The translations under genes and the position numbers were made by a program. A stretch of DNA of 55,708 nt, taken from NCBI GenBank assembly GCA_013360285.1, contig JABWCM010000007.1:1-55708 (forward strand). The letters are read 5' to 3'. The notes under the pieces were generated by a model. The model saw only the letters and a program-made list of their open reading frames with translations, did no database searches and was not told where the DNA came from. Each line of letters opens with the position of its first letter. Position 1 is the stretch's first letter. This document shows positions 26,262 to 35,600 of the stretch, one piece after another. The stretch is from Myxococcales bacterium. GTDB taxonomy: Bacteria; Myxococcota_A; UBA9042; JABWCM01.

Positions 26262-27338
26262 CTATACCTTGTGCAGCGTGTCGGTTTGTGGTGGATGAAT
26301 CGTTGCCTGCGGAATCACGAGATCAAAAATGGTGCCTCCGTCTGGCCGCGCCCGATGCGATAACGTTGCGCCATTTTGGTGCGCCAACACCGACGAAATA
26401 AACAACCCAAGTCCCGTTCCCCCCGGTCGTCCGGTAACATAAGGGTCGAACAACGAATGGCGAATTTCTGGTGGAATTCCTTTTCCTGTATCCCCCACTT
26501 CGATGATGTGGTGACCTTGCTTGTTGCAACGAATCGTGCGGACCCACACCCGCCCCCCTTCGGGGGTGGCCGTTACCGCGTTACGTACCAGGTTCATTAG
26601 AATCTGGGTGATTTGTCTCGGGTCACCGGTTGCCGTGCCATCAACGCCTGCTGGTCGTTCCAGCGTGACTCCCGCTTTTTCCGCATCGTGACGCAAAAGC
26701 GTGACCACGTGGTCCACCACCGACGACAATTGAAACACCTCGGGTGTTGCCGGGTTGGGTCGGGCAAAATCCAAAAACCCCGACAATACTTGGTCCAACC
26801 GCGACGTTTCGTATAGAGCCACATCGACCATTTCCCGTCGGGGACTGTCGGAGGCAATTTCTTCCGACAAAATTTCAATTGCCCCCTGGATTCCCGCGAG
26901 TGGATTACGCACTTCGTGGGCCAAACCACGGCTTAAATGAACCAACGTTTGTAATTGTTGCGCCTGGCCTTCGGCCGCCCGTCTTTCTGCGGCCTCATAC
27001 AATTGCTCGGCCTTTGCTTTCCGTTCCCGCTGCACAAGCCATCCCACGAGACCACCAACGGCCAAAAACATAAGGTACTCGGCGATTTTATCGATGGTTG
27101 AAGCGGGATCCAAGTGGTGCGGCATAAAAAACGCGTGCGGAGCATACAAAACGCTGCACAGTACCGCTACGGACAATCCCCCACGTACGCCGGATAAAAA
27201 TGCAGCGAACACGATCGGAAAGTAATAAAGCCGCCGAAAAATCGTATGGGTTTCCGCAAAATGAACCGGTGTCAAATAATGGATCGCCGTGATTACGATG
27301 ACCAAAATCGTTACAAAAATCCATCCACGCCGAATCAT
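26262..27338 (-). CDS. Membrane sensor histidine kinase, partner of the NtrC-type regulator
   Basis: The 358-residue protein has three or four N-terminal membrane segments with short loops, one holding APHAFFMPHHLDP, which is rich in His and Met and could bind metal (inference). A short coiled linker leads to the H-box (GLAHEVRNPLAGIQGAIE), N-box (ILMNLVRNAVTATPEGG), G1 (VGDTGKGIP) and G2 (GGTGLGLF) of HisKA/HATPase kinases of the AtoS/ZraS/HydH kind. There is no periplasmic PAS or Cache domain. I placed the start at 27338, where AAGGA precedes the ATG; an in-frame ATG at 27356 is possible. It probably phosphorylates the regulator encoded directly downstream. Confidence 0.88.
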   Translation of the reverse strand: MIRRGWIFVTILVIVITAIHYLTPVHFAETHTIFRRLYYFPIVFAAFLSGVRGGLSVAVLCSVLYAPHAFFMPHHLDPASTIDKIAEYLMFLAVGGLVGWLVQRERKAKAEQLYEAAERRAAEGQAQQLQTLVHLSRGLAHEVRNPLAGIQGAIEILSEEIASDSPRREMVDVALYETSRLDQVLSGFLDFARPNPATPEVFQLSSVVDHVVTLLRHDAEKAGVTLERPAGVDGTATGDPRQITQILMNLVRNAVTATPEGGRVWVRTIRCNKQGHHIIEVGDTGKGIPPEIRHSLFDPYVTGRPGGTGLGLFISSVLAHQNGATLSHRARPDGGTIFDLVIPQATIHPPQTDTLHKV

Positions 27339-27458
27339 AACCGTCCTTGCCGGCATCGATCTTCCTATTGTTGGAGTGTTTCCGGCACAAAATCCTCAAT
27401 GTGTTTAGTGTCAAATGATGATTTTCATGCCCCGGCCGCCTTTGGCCGCCTCGCCCGC

Positions 27459-27533
27459 AAAAATTCCTGCGCCATACTCCCGATATGACTCAGGATTTTT
27501 TCGGACGAATCGGCTCAAATTCGGCTGGATCAT
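27459..27533 (+). repeat. Dispersed intergenic repeat, copy B
   Basis: TTCCTGCGCCATACTCCCGA opens the copy; ATGACTCAGGATTTTTTCGG follows and it ends TCGGCTGGATCAT. It contains the small palindrome CATAC-TCCCG-ATATG (perfect CATAT/ATATG in copy D). It lies in the divergent gap between the kinase and the efflux operon. Similarity to copy D extends upstream to about 27439. Confidence 0.7.
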
Positions 27534-27618
27534 GTCCCCCACTACTAAACACCACACACTTAGCAAGTTTTGTACCGATGCGCGATGGTGGATTTTCCAA
27601 GGTTCGATCACGCTATGC

Positions 27619-27634
27619 TGTAGAATATTCTGCA
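27619..27634. promoter_or_regulatory. Dyad, probable upstream activator site 1 for the NtrC-type regulator
   Basis: TGTAGAATATTCTGCA is a near-perfect palindrome with a perfect 10-bp centre (AGAATATTCT). A second site with 14 of 16 matching bases (read on the other strand) is centred exactly 42 bp downstream, four helical turns. Its centre is about 127 bp upstream of the -24 element. Confidence 0.6.
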
Positions 27635-27660
27635 ATCCAGCAAAGTGCATCCTTTTCAGT

Positions 27661-27676
27661 TGAAGAATTTTCTACA
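27661..27676. promoter_or_regulatory. Dyad, probable upstream activator site 2
   Basis: TGAAGAATTTTCTACA reads TGTAGAAAATTCTTCA on the minus strand, matching the dyad at 27619. Paired dyads on one face of the helix, 85-130 bp upstream of a sigma-54 promoter, are the classical enhancer layout for NtrC-type regulators. Confidence 0.55.
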
Positions 27677-27752
27677 ATGGCTTTCACCCTTCACGCAAAA
27701 GGTTTTCACCCGTCACGCCGAGTTCGCCATTGCGCCGAAGTGTTGGTGAACC

Positions 27753-27768
27753 TGGCACGCCGTCTGCA
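27753..27768 (+). promoter_or_regulatory. Sigma-54 (-24/-12) promoter of the metal-efflux operon
   Basis: TGGCACGCCGTCTGCA fits the consensus TGGCACG-N4-TTGCA with one mismatch and the required 10 bases between the GG and GC dinucleotides. Transcription would start near 27779, giving a leader of about 40 bases before the ATG at 27819. The two-component system beside it is of the sigma-54-activating type. Confidence 0.65.
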
Positions 27769-27818
27769 TTGTCCATCTTGTCGCGCCGGTGTCGGCCGTG
27801 GAGGTACCTGTGGGTGTG

Positions 27819-29228
27819 ATGGAAAACAAAAAGAAACCTATCGTGTGGTTGTGGACTTGGTTTGGGCTCACAATCCTGGGGTGTGGTGGGACCGCCGATA
27901 TGATTTACGAACGGTATCCCTATTTGGCGCCCGGGTCCACCGTGGCTTATGTTGGCATCACCCCCCAACAATCCCCGGAGCCAATGACGATGTCCACTAC
28001 GGCACCGCGGCTCGAACAATTGGTGGAACAGTTGCTGCAAAACGGCCCCATGGTTCAAAAAGCCCGCGCGGATTATCTCGCGGATGCCAACGGTACCACC
28101 TTGGCATTGGGTTTTCCCGAACTCGACGTGCGGGTGACGACACCCCCCATTTCCAACGGTTTTCAAGACGGAACGGTTCAGATCGAAATCATGCAGATGA
28201 TCCCGTCGCCGCCGGCGTGGATTGCCAACGTTGTGGCCGCAGGTGCCCAAAAAGATTCGGCGCGGTGGAAATTCGAAGCGGCAATCCGGTCGGCGGTGAC
28301 CGATTTGTATCGGATGTACGCCGAGTTGGCTTATATCGACAGCGCGTTACAAGTTGTTCGGAACAATCGGGAGATTGCCGGGCATATTGGTAGTTTAGGG
28401 GCAAAAAATTTCGCCCAAGGAAGCGGTACCCTGGTGGACGTGACGCGGGTTATGGCGCAGTTGGCGCAATTGGAATATGACCGCATCACATTGGAAGAAA
28501 AACGGACCACCCTTGCGGTTCAAATCGCCGCAATGGTGGGTTCTTCTTTGTCCGACGCCAAAAAATGGACGGCTGTAGCACCCCTGCATCGGGTGCGTAT
28601 TCCCCAGGATGCACACCAACTACAAACTCTTATGTTGTCCCATCGCCCCCAGTTGTTGGCGATGGATGATGAAATTCGAATGGGGGAAGCGATGGTCGCT
28701 GAATCAAAAGGGATGTGGTTTCCCGACCTGGCTATTGGCGCGATGGTCATGGTGGGTGATGGGAATCCTACGGCGGCACATAGTGCTTCATCGGGGGAAA
28801 CCGATGTTGCGCTGATGTTTGGGATGTCCTTTCCATGGTCGTTTTATGCAACCGCGGCGGGTGTCCGTCAAAAAAACGCCAAACTGGAAGCCATGGTGTG
28901 GGAAAAAAAAGCCGAGGTGGACACGGCCATTGCCTCGCTGGAGGAAAAGTTGTTTCAAATGCGGAACGCGGAACGGCTTTTTACCCTGTACGACGAGGTG
29001 TTGCTCCCGCGTGCACAACAAGCAATGGATGCGGCGTTCATATTGGCCCAACAACAGCACCAAAATCCCGACACCATGCCCGAACTGCTGGAAGCACGGG
29101 CGGCTTGGTACACGTTTTCATTGGGAAAACAGCGCGCGGTGACCGATTTGTTTGTGGCCGCAGTCATGGTGGAAAATCTGGTTGGGATTCCGCTTATCCA
29201 AGCTGCCGAAGGTGAGGTGACGCCATGA
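27819..29228 (+). CDS. TolC-like outer-membrane efflux lipoprotein 1
   Basis: The 469-residue protein begins with a lipoprotein signal (FGLTILGCGG). It has the long helical hairpins of the outer membrane efflux protein family (PF02321): LEQLVEQLLQNGPMVQKARA near the start, the two coiled repeats, and LELDVRV-like strands at EIEIMQMIPSP. The ATG at 27819 was chosen because the lipoprotein signal begins there; GGAGG lies 14 bases upstream, slightly far, and a GTG at 27816 is possible. It is the first gene of a five-gene operon. In the CusCBA model this is the outer-membrane channel. It overlaps the next gene by four bases. Confidence 0.8.
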   Translation: MENKKKPIVWLWTWFGLTILGCGGTADMIYERYPYLAPGSTVAYVGITPQQSPEPMTMSTTAPRLEQLVEQLLQNGPMVQKARADYLADANGTTLALGFPELDVRVTTPPISNGFQDGTVQIEIMQMIPSPPAWIANVVAAGAQKDSARWKFEAAIRSAVTDLYRMYAELAYIDSALQVVRNNREIAGHIGSLGAKNFAQGSGTLVDVTRVMAQLAQLEYDRITLEEKRTTLAVQIAAMVGSSLSDAKKWTAVAPLHRVRIPQDAHQLQTLMLSHRPQLLAMDDEIRMGEAMVAESKGMWFPDLAIGAMVMVGDGNPTAAHSASSGETDVALMFGMSFPWSFYATAAGVRQKNAKLEAMVWEKKAEVDTAIASLEEKLFQMRNAERLFTLYDEVLLPRAQQAMDAAFILAQQQHQNPDTMPELLEARAAWYTFSLGKQRAVTDLFVAAVMVENLVGIPLIQAAEGEVTP

Positions 29229-30700
29229 TCGGACTACGGATAACCCGGATTTTGCGGTTCGTCGTTGTGGGGTTTGGAATTTTTATGAGTTGTGCACCGG
29301 CGGTTCCCGAAACAAACCAAGATTGGAGCCGGTCGGCGGCAAGTCTGACGGGGTCCCCCATGTTGTACCCCCAAGCGGCGTCACCGAGGGACGAGTCGTT
29401 GGTGGTGAAACCCATTGATTCCGATGCTGTCGTTTCGGAGGCCGAGCTGGTGGAGGCAGGTCTCGGAACGATGGTGACTTGGTTACGAGCGGCCCCTCCC
29501 GCAGGTGCCCCTATTCCGCGACGCCTTTCGGCGGAAACGCTGCGTGGGCTCGCGTTGACACGCGGTAAGACGGTTCTGGCCGCGGTAAAACGAAATCGGG
29601 CCGCAACCAGCCGGCTGGGGCAACTTCTGGCGATTGAGCAGGTTGCTTCGCGGGTCAGTTCGTTTCGGCCATCATCGGGAACCGGCATGGGGGAAATGAA
29701 CGAACCTATGGAATCGTCGGTACAGGACGGCGGCATGGGAGGCGGCGGCATGGGGCCGGACGACGGGGCGATTCCATATGGAATGGAACGATTGGGGGCG
29801 ATGGTGGCCCACGCCGATGTGGTCCTAGCGCGAGCTGTTTTTGCCGGTGAAGTATGGGGTGAAATAGAACGGCTCGACGAGGCGGTATTTCTGGTGGAAC
29901 AACAACGAGCAAAAATCGCGGTGTTGGCAAAACAACAACAATTGGCACAAACCGCGGTTGAGATCACAAAAAAAAACTACGAAAACGCAACTGCACCTTT
30001 GTCGACACTGCTTCAAAACAAAAGCCGCGCCGAGTTGATGACCATAGAATATAACGCTGCCAAACGGCAACTGGATGCGGCGTTGCGGTCGCTTTCTTCT
30101 GTGCTGGATTTGGACCCGACGCAATTGGAAGGAGTGTTTATCGAAACACCCCACGGGCTGCCGTCCTTGCCGACCGGTTCATCGGTGTTGACCCACGCCC
30201 ACGATTTTGCCCCGATGATAAGGATGGCGCGGGCAATGGCGGAACGTATGACGGCGATGCGGCATATGCTGCGTCGGCAATTGTTTCCGAATTTGACGGT
30301 AGAAACCCGGCTGACCGCTGGAGCGTTCCCCCGGGTGGGCGACCCATGGGATTTTTTGGTTGGGAGCCCTTATCTTACCGAGGTAAACCTGGAGACCAAT
30401 GCCATGATTGCCGATGTTTCCGGCACGGAAAAACAGGTGGCGGCCGAACTGACACAGATGATGGCGGAGTGGACGGAAATGGTCGAGATGGTGACTTTGA
30501 ATGAATCCCATACACTCCCGCGGATCAACAAGGCGGTTGTTGTTGTTTATAAAGAATATCAGTTTGGGGAAGCGGATTGGACCATGTTGGACGAAATGTT
30601 GGAGATGCAGCGAATGGTGCAGTTGGAAATCGCGGAACAACGCCGCGAGGTATGGAGTATGTGGGCACGCATTCGAACGATGGCTGGAGGACTGCCATGA
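29225..30700 (+). CDS. TolC-like outer-membrane efflux lipoprotein 2
   Basis: The 491-residue protein has a lipobox (GIFMSCAP). A long alpha-helical region with heptads follows (AKQQQLAQTAVEITKKNYEN, LSTLLQNKSRAELMTIEYNA), typical of TolC/CusC channels. A Gly/Met-rich stretch (DGGMGGGGMGPDDG) precedes the second helical repeat. It overlaps the first channel gene by ATGA and the adaptor gene by ATGA. Two channel-type proteins in one efflux operon suggest either a hetero-oligomeric channel or that one has an accessory periplasmic role. The two are diverged from each other, so this is not a recent duplication. Confidence 0.75.
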   Translation: MIGLRITRILRFVVVGFGIFMSCAPAVPETNQDWSRSAASLTGSPMLYPQAASPRDESLVVKPIDSDAVVSEAELVEAGLGTMVTWLRAAPPAGAPIPRRLSAETLRGLALTRGKTVLAAVKRNRAATSRLGQLLAIEQVASRVSSFRPSSGTGMGEMNEPMESSVQDGGMGGGGMGPDDGAIPYGMERLGAMVAHADVVLARAVFAGEVWGEIERLDEAVFLVEQQRAKIAVLAKQQQLAQTAVEITKKNYENATAPLSTLLQNKSRAELMTIEYNAAKRQLDAALRSLSSVLDLDPTQLEGVFIETPHGLPSLPTGSSVLTHAHDFAPMIRMARAMAERMTAMRHMLRRQLFPNLTVETRLTAGAFPRVGDPWDFLVGSPYLTEVNLETNAMIADVSGTEKQVAAELTQMMAEWTEMVEMVTLNESHTLPRINKAVVVVYKEYQFGEADWTMLDEMLEMQRMVQLEIAEQRREVWSMWARIRTMAGGLP

Positions 30701-32619
30701 ATATGAATATTGACAATGAGTTTGCGAATAACGCGCCCAGTCACCGCCGCAGCGGGTTGATAAAAGGGGTCGCAGGTTTGTTAGTGGGTTTACTCGTTGG
30801 TGCGTGGGCCGGGCCAGGTATTTGGCAGTGGGGACACCAGGCGTGGGGTGGACATGATCATGGCGAATTGGAGGCCGACGGTGGGGCGGCGTCGTTTTAT
30901 ACCTGCGGGATGCACCCATGGGTGATTCTGCCCAAACCCGGATTGTGCCCCATTTGCCAAATGGACCTGACGCCGGTTGACCCGGCGAAGTTGACGGGAC
31001 AAGTGACCATCGACCCCGTGGTGGTTCAGAATATGGGGGTTCGTGTACAACCGGTCACAAAAGGCCCCATTGTTCGGACCGTTCGGGCGATAGGAACGAT
31101 TCAACCCAACGAAGCCTCGGTATATGATGTGACGGTTCGGAGTGAAGGGTATATCGAAGGACTGTTGGTGCCGTCGATGGGGGCGCGGGTTCGTAAAGAC
31201 GAGCCCTTGTTTAAGTTTTATTCCCCCATGGTGATTGCGGCGCAGCAGGAATTCGCCGAAATGTTGCGCACCACCACCGATCCGGAGCTAAAACGTGCGG
31301 CCGAGATTCGAATGAGAAACCTGGATGTGCCCAATTCGGTCATCGAAGACCTCAAAGCCGGCCAACCACCTAAACGGCGAATCCCTTGGTTAAGCCCCAT
31401 GGACGGGGTTGTTACCGAAAAAATGGTGTATGACGGTATGCAGGTGATGCCGGGGATGAGTTTGCTCAAGATTGCCGACCTGTCCAAAGTTTGGGCAGAA
31501 ATAACGGTATACGAACAGGATTTGGCGTTGGTTCGGGTGGGACAAAAAGTGGATATTGAGTCTCCTGTTGACGGCGGAGGACGGTGGGAAGGGGTAGTGA
31601 CCTTGGTTTATCCCGAGTTGGATATGGATAGCCGTCAAGCCAAAGTACGAATTGAGTTACCCAATCAGGACGGCAAGTTGGTACCCGGGATGTTTGTGCG
31701 CGCTCAACTGCATGTGGGGGATGAAGAAAACGGCTGGTTGGTCCCCCGTGAGGCCGTGTTGCGTACGGGGCAGCGCAATCTCGTGTTGGTAAGCCTCGGC
31801 GCCGGCCGATTTGAACCCCGCGAAGTGGAAGTGGGCCCGGAAACGGTGGACGGCAACGTGGTGATTCTTTCCGGCGTCGGGGAAAATGACCGGGTGGTCA
31901 CAAGCGGCCAGTTTTTGTTGGACAGTGAAGTACGGCTGCGGGAAGGATTGGCGCGGATGATCCGCGGGGAAATGCCGTCCGCCGAACCAGCCCCATTGGC
32001 ACCGGTGTCTGCCCATCCTGTTGACCCCCATTTGATGTTGCCGCCCCAGTCGGTAGAGTTGTTCGAAACCGTCATCCGGACTTATCTGGAAATCGCCGAT
32101 GGATTTGCCTCGGATTCCAATGAGGGAGTTCTTGAAAAGGCCAAAAAAATCGGTGAACTGATGCGTACCTTGCGCACCGGCACCCAAGCGGGAACTGTTG
32201 AGTTCTGGGAAAAACATCCCGAAACAAAGGAATTGGAAGATGCGGCGATTGCGTTAAGTGAAGCCCCCGATCTAAAATCACAAAGAAAACTGTTTACATC
32301 ACTGAGTGATCCGCTGATTTCGTTGTTGAAAATGACCGGTGCACCCAAGGAATGGGGTGAGGGACTCATGGTTCACCATTGCCCCATGTTTCGAAAAGAC
32401 AAAGGGGGAGCCAGTTGGGTTCAGGCGCCGGGAAAAGTACGAAACCCCTATTTCGGAAGCGGAATGTTGGCGTGTGCCGACGACACCGCACGTCTTCCGG
32501 AGTGGTCGATTGCCGACGGATCGTCAGTCGCTCCTTCAGCCGCGCCTCCTTCCGATTCGACTCCCAATCGGGGAAATGCTCCTGCCTCCGGCCACGAGAG
32601 CCATGGAGGCACGCCATGA
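30697..32619 (+). CDS. cusB: CusB-type RND adaptor with HMBD and C-terminal DUF3347 domain
   Basis: The 640-residue protein has a membrane anchor at residues 21-41 and a His-rich segment (WGGHDHGE). Residues 67-94 are a heavy-metal-binding domain with C70-GMHP and C84-PIC-QMDL. The lipoyl/beta-barrel adaptor core follows (VRTVRAIGTIQPNEASVYDV, GMSLLKIADLSKVWAEITVY, VPREAVLRTGQRNLV). From about residue 446 to 590 there is a DUF3347-like domain ending HHCPMF, WVQAPGKVRNPYFGSGM and CADD. Adaptors link the pump to the outer-membrane channel; CusB also delivers Cu(I)/Ag(I). The start (GGAGG upstream) overlaps the previous stop as ATGA. Copper is the most likely substrate. Confidence 0.88.
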   Translation: MNMNIDNEFANNAPSHRRSGLIKGVAGLLVGLLVGAWAGPGIWQWGHQAWGGHDHGELEADGGAASFYTCGMHPWVILPKPGLCPICQMDLTPVDPAKLTGQVTIDPVVVQNMGVRVQPVTKGPIVRTVRAIGTIQPNEASVYDVTVRSEGYIEGLLVPSMGARVRKDEPLFKFYSPMVIAAQQEFAEMLRTTTDPELKRAAEIRMRNLDVPNSVIEDLKAGQPPKRRIPWLSPMDGVVTEKMVYDGMQVMPGMSLLKIADLSKVWAEITVYEQDLALVRVGQKVDIESPVDGGGRWEGVVTLVYPELDMDSRQAKVRIELPNQDGKLVPGMFVRAQLHVGDEENGWLVPREAVLRTGQRNLVLVSLGAGRFEPREVEVGPETVDGNVVILSGVGENDRVVTSGQFLLDSEVRLREGLARMIRGEMPSAEPAPLAPVSAHPVDPHLMLPPQSVELFETVIRTYLEIADGFASDSNEGVLEKAKKIGELMRTLRTGTQAGTVEFWEKHPETKELEDAAIALSEAPDLKSQRKLFTSLSDPLISLLKMTGAPKEWGEGLMVHHCPMFRKDKGGASWVQAPGKVRNPYFGSGMLACADDTARLPEWSIADGSSVAPSAAPPSDSTPNRGNAPASGHESHGGTP

Positions 32620-35600
32620 TCGCCCGACTGATCCGCCTCTGTATCCACCATCGGTCACTCGTGTTGTTGCTGTGTGGGTTTGTTGTGGCGTCGGGGTTGT
32701 GGGCGGTAGGGCAAACCAAAGTCGATGCGATCCCGGATTTAAGTGATGTTCAGGTTATTTTGCGCACCCCATTTGCTGGGCAAGCCCCACAAATCGTTGA
32801 AGACCAGGTTACGTATCCTCTGACCACCGCCATGCTGGCAGTGCCGCAGGCCGCTGTAGTGCGGGGTTACAGTATGTTTGGGGTGAGTTTTGTTTATGTA
32901 TTGTTTGAAGATGGAACGGATTTGTATTGGGCTCGAAGCCGCGTATTGGAACAGCTCAGCACGGTTTCCAACAAATTACCCCCGGGGGCACGCCCACAAA
33001 TCGGGCCGGACGCAACCGGGGTAGGGTGGGTATATCAATACGTTTTGCAAACCGGTCCTTATTGCAAAAATCATCCCCAGGGGATTGTTCATGACCCGGT
33101 CGAGGACCGTTGGTATGCTTCGTTGGATCAGCCCGATGACATACGATCCCGCTTGGTGCACCATCGGATTTTTCAAAAATCGAAAACGGTGTATGTGGAC
33201 CCGCAAACCCAACGTGTGGTTGGGCTTTTGACCGACGTTGCCGAAGCGGAACGACCAAGGCTCAAAACCGTGGTGTTGCAACAAGGGCTGGAAAGATGCC
33301 CCATCGAGAATACCCCGCTTGTAGAACCCAACGTGGATTTGGCCCAGTTACGTGGATTGCAGGATTGGTATTTGCGGGTCGATCTGACGACCCTTCCAGG
33401 GGTTAGCGAATTGGCGTCGATTGGTGGATTCGTCAAACAATACCAAGTGGTAGTCGACCCGGATAAATTGTTGGCATATGGAATCTCGATTCACGACGTG
33501 CAGGATAAGGTAAAACGGTCCAATGGGGACACGGGGGGCGGCACCATTGAAATCGGTGAACGGGAATTTATGGTGCGCAGCTTGGGATATCTGGGTACCC
33601 CAAATTCGGGGGATACACCGGAGACATCGCCCCACACCCGGGATTTTACCGCTCGAGTGTTGTCGGATTTGGGTCTCATAGCGGTGGGCACGACGATGTC
33701 CGGCACCCCCATTCGCCTACGTGATGTGGCCGATATTCGCCTGGGGCCGGATATGCGGCGTGGATTGACCGATTGGAATGGGGATGGGGATGTCGTGGGG
33801 GGAATCGTGGTGATGCGGTTTGGGGAAAATGCCAATGCCGCCATTGCCCACGTCAAAAAACGCCTCAAGGAACTGGAAGTCGGGCTGCCCCCCGGCGTTG
33901 CGATCGACGTTGCCTATGATCGCAGCGATTTGATCCAACGGTCGATCGCTACTTTGACCAATACGTTGGTGGAAGAAATCGCCGTGGTATCGGTCGTGTG
34001 TATGTTGTTTTTGTTACACGCCCGCAGCGCCTTGGTCGCCGTATTTGTGTTGCCGACGGGGGTGTTGTTGAGTTTGTTGCTCATGCACCTGTTGGGAATC
34101 AACGCCAACATCATGAGTCTGGGGGGCATTGCGTTGGCCATTGGGGTGATGGTCGACAGCTCCATTGTGATGGTGGAAAACGCGCATAAACATTTGGAGT
34201 GGGAGGCGAAACGGGTGAGTGGGGGCGGCCCACCACGGACAAGAATAGACGTCATCACCGACGCCGCGGTGGAATTGGGGCCCAGTTTGTTTTTCAGTTT
34301 GCTGATTATCACTGTCAGTTTTCTGCCGGTATTTGTGCTTGGCGAACAATCCGGCAAACTGTTTCGCCCTTTGGCGTGGACCAAAACCTTTGCGATGGCA
34401 TCGGCAGCATTGTTGGCCGTGACCGTCATTCCAGCGTTGATGTTGGCGTTGGTACGCGATGATGTGTTTGCGACACACCGATCCCGCCGTTTTCGGTGGG
34501 TTTTATCGGCCATCATGGTGGGGGGTGGGGCTCTTGGGTTTGCGGTGATGCCGCTTGGATCGTTTGCGGATTGGAGATGGGTTATGGTGGGGGTGTGGGT
34601 AGTGCTCTCCGCCATTGTCCTTCGCCGCCAACGACTTGTTGGTGAAGAACAAAACCCGATCAGTCGGTGGTTGGAAGCGGCGTACAATCCGGCCTTTCGG
34701 TTGGTCATGCGCCATAGAGCAGCGACTCTTGTTGGCTGTTTGTTGTTGATGGCCGTAACGGTTTATCCGTTGTCCCAATTGGGAAGTGAGTTTATGCCTC
34801 CGTTGGAAGAGGGGGATTTGTTGTATATGCCGACGACCGATCCGGGGTTGAGCGTGGGGAAAGCCGGAGAATTGTTACAACAGACCGGACGATTGATCCG
34901 GCAGTTCCCCGAAGTGGAAACGGTGTTGGGGAAAGCCGGTCAGGCAGAAACCGCGACCGATCCGGCGCCGATGAGTATGCTTGAAACCACCATTCGGTTG
35001 AAACGGGACAAATCATTGTGGCGAACCCGGGAGATTCCCCGCTGGTTTTCCGGATGGCCATCTTGGTTGTCGGCGCCGTTGGCCTGGGTGTGGCCCCAGC
35101 ACCGCCCCATCACTGTCGATGAGTTGTTGTATGGGTACGATATGCCGGGGGGAATCCGGGTACCGGGGCTCAACGATGCGGTGCAAATTCCCGGGCTGAC
35201 AAACGCCTGGACGATGCCGATTCGGACCCGTATCGACATGTTGTCTACCGGCATTCGAACTCCCGTGGGGATCAAAATCATGGGGCCGGATCTCAAGGTG
35301 TTGGATGACACGGCCCAACAAATGGTGTTGGCGTTAAAAACGGCGCCGGAGACTTCTGGGTACACCACCAGTGCGTTTGCGGAAAAAAATTTGGGGGGAT
35401 CGTTTGTAGACATTCAAATCGACCGCCAAGAAATCGCCCGATTGGGGCTCACGGTGGAAGATGTAAACGATACGGTTGCGATGGCGTTGGGCGGCATGGC
35501 GGTAACCGAAACGGTAGAAGGGCTCGAGCGGTATCCCGTAAGCATTCGTTACCCTCACGAATTGCGTGATAACTTACCGGCATTAAAAGCCATTTTGGTT

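Noticed and set aside
32379..32615. Upstream extension of CusA
   Set aside because: It overlaps the CusB C-terminus in another frame; the ATG at 32616 begins the canonical CusA N-terminus and forms the ATGA overlap seen throughout the operon.
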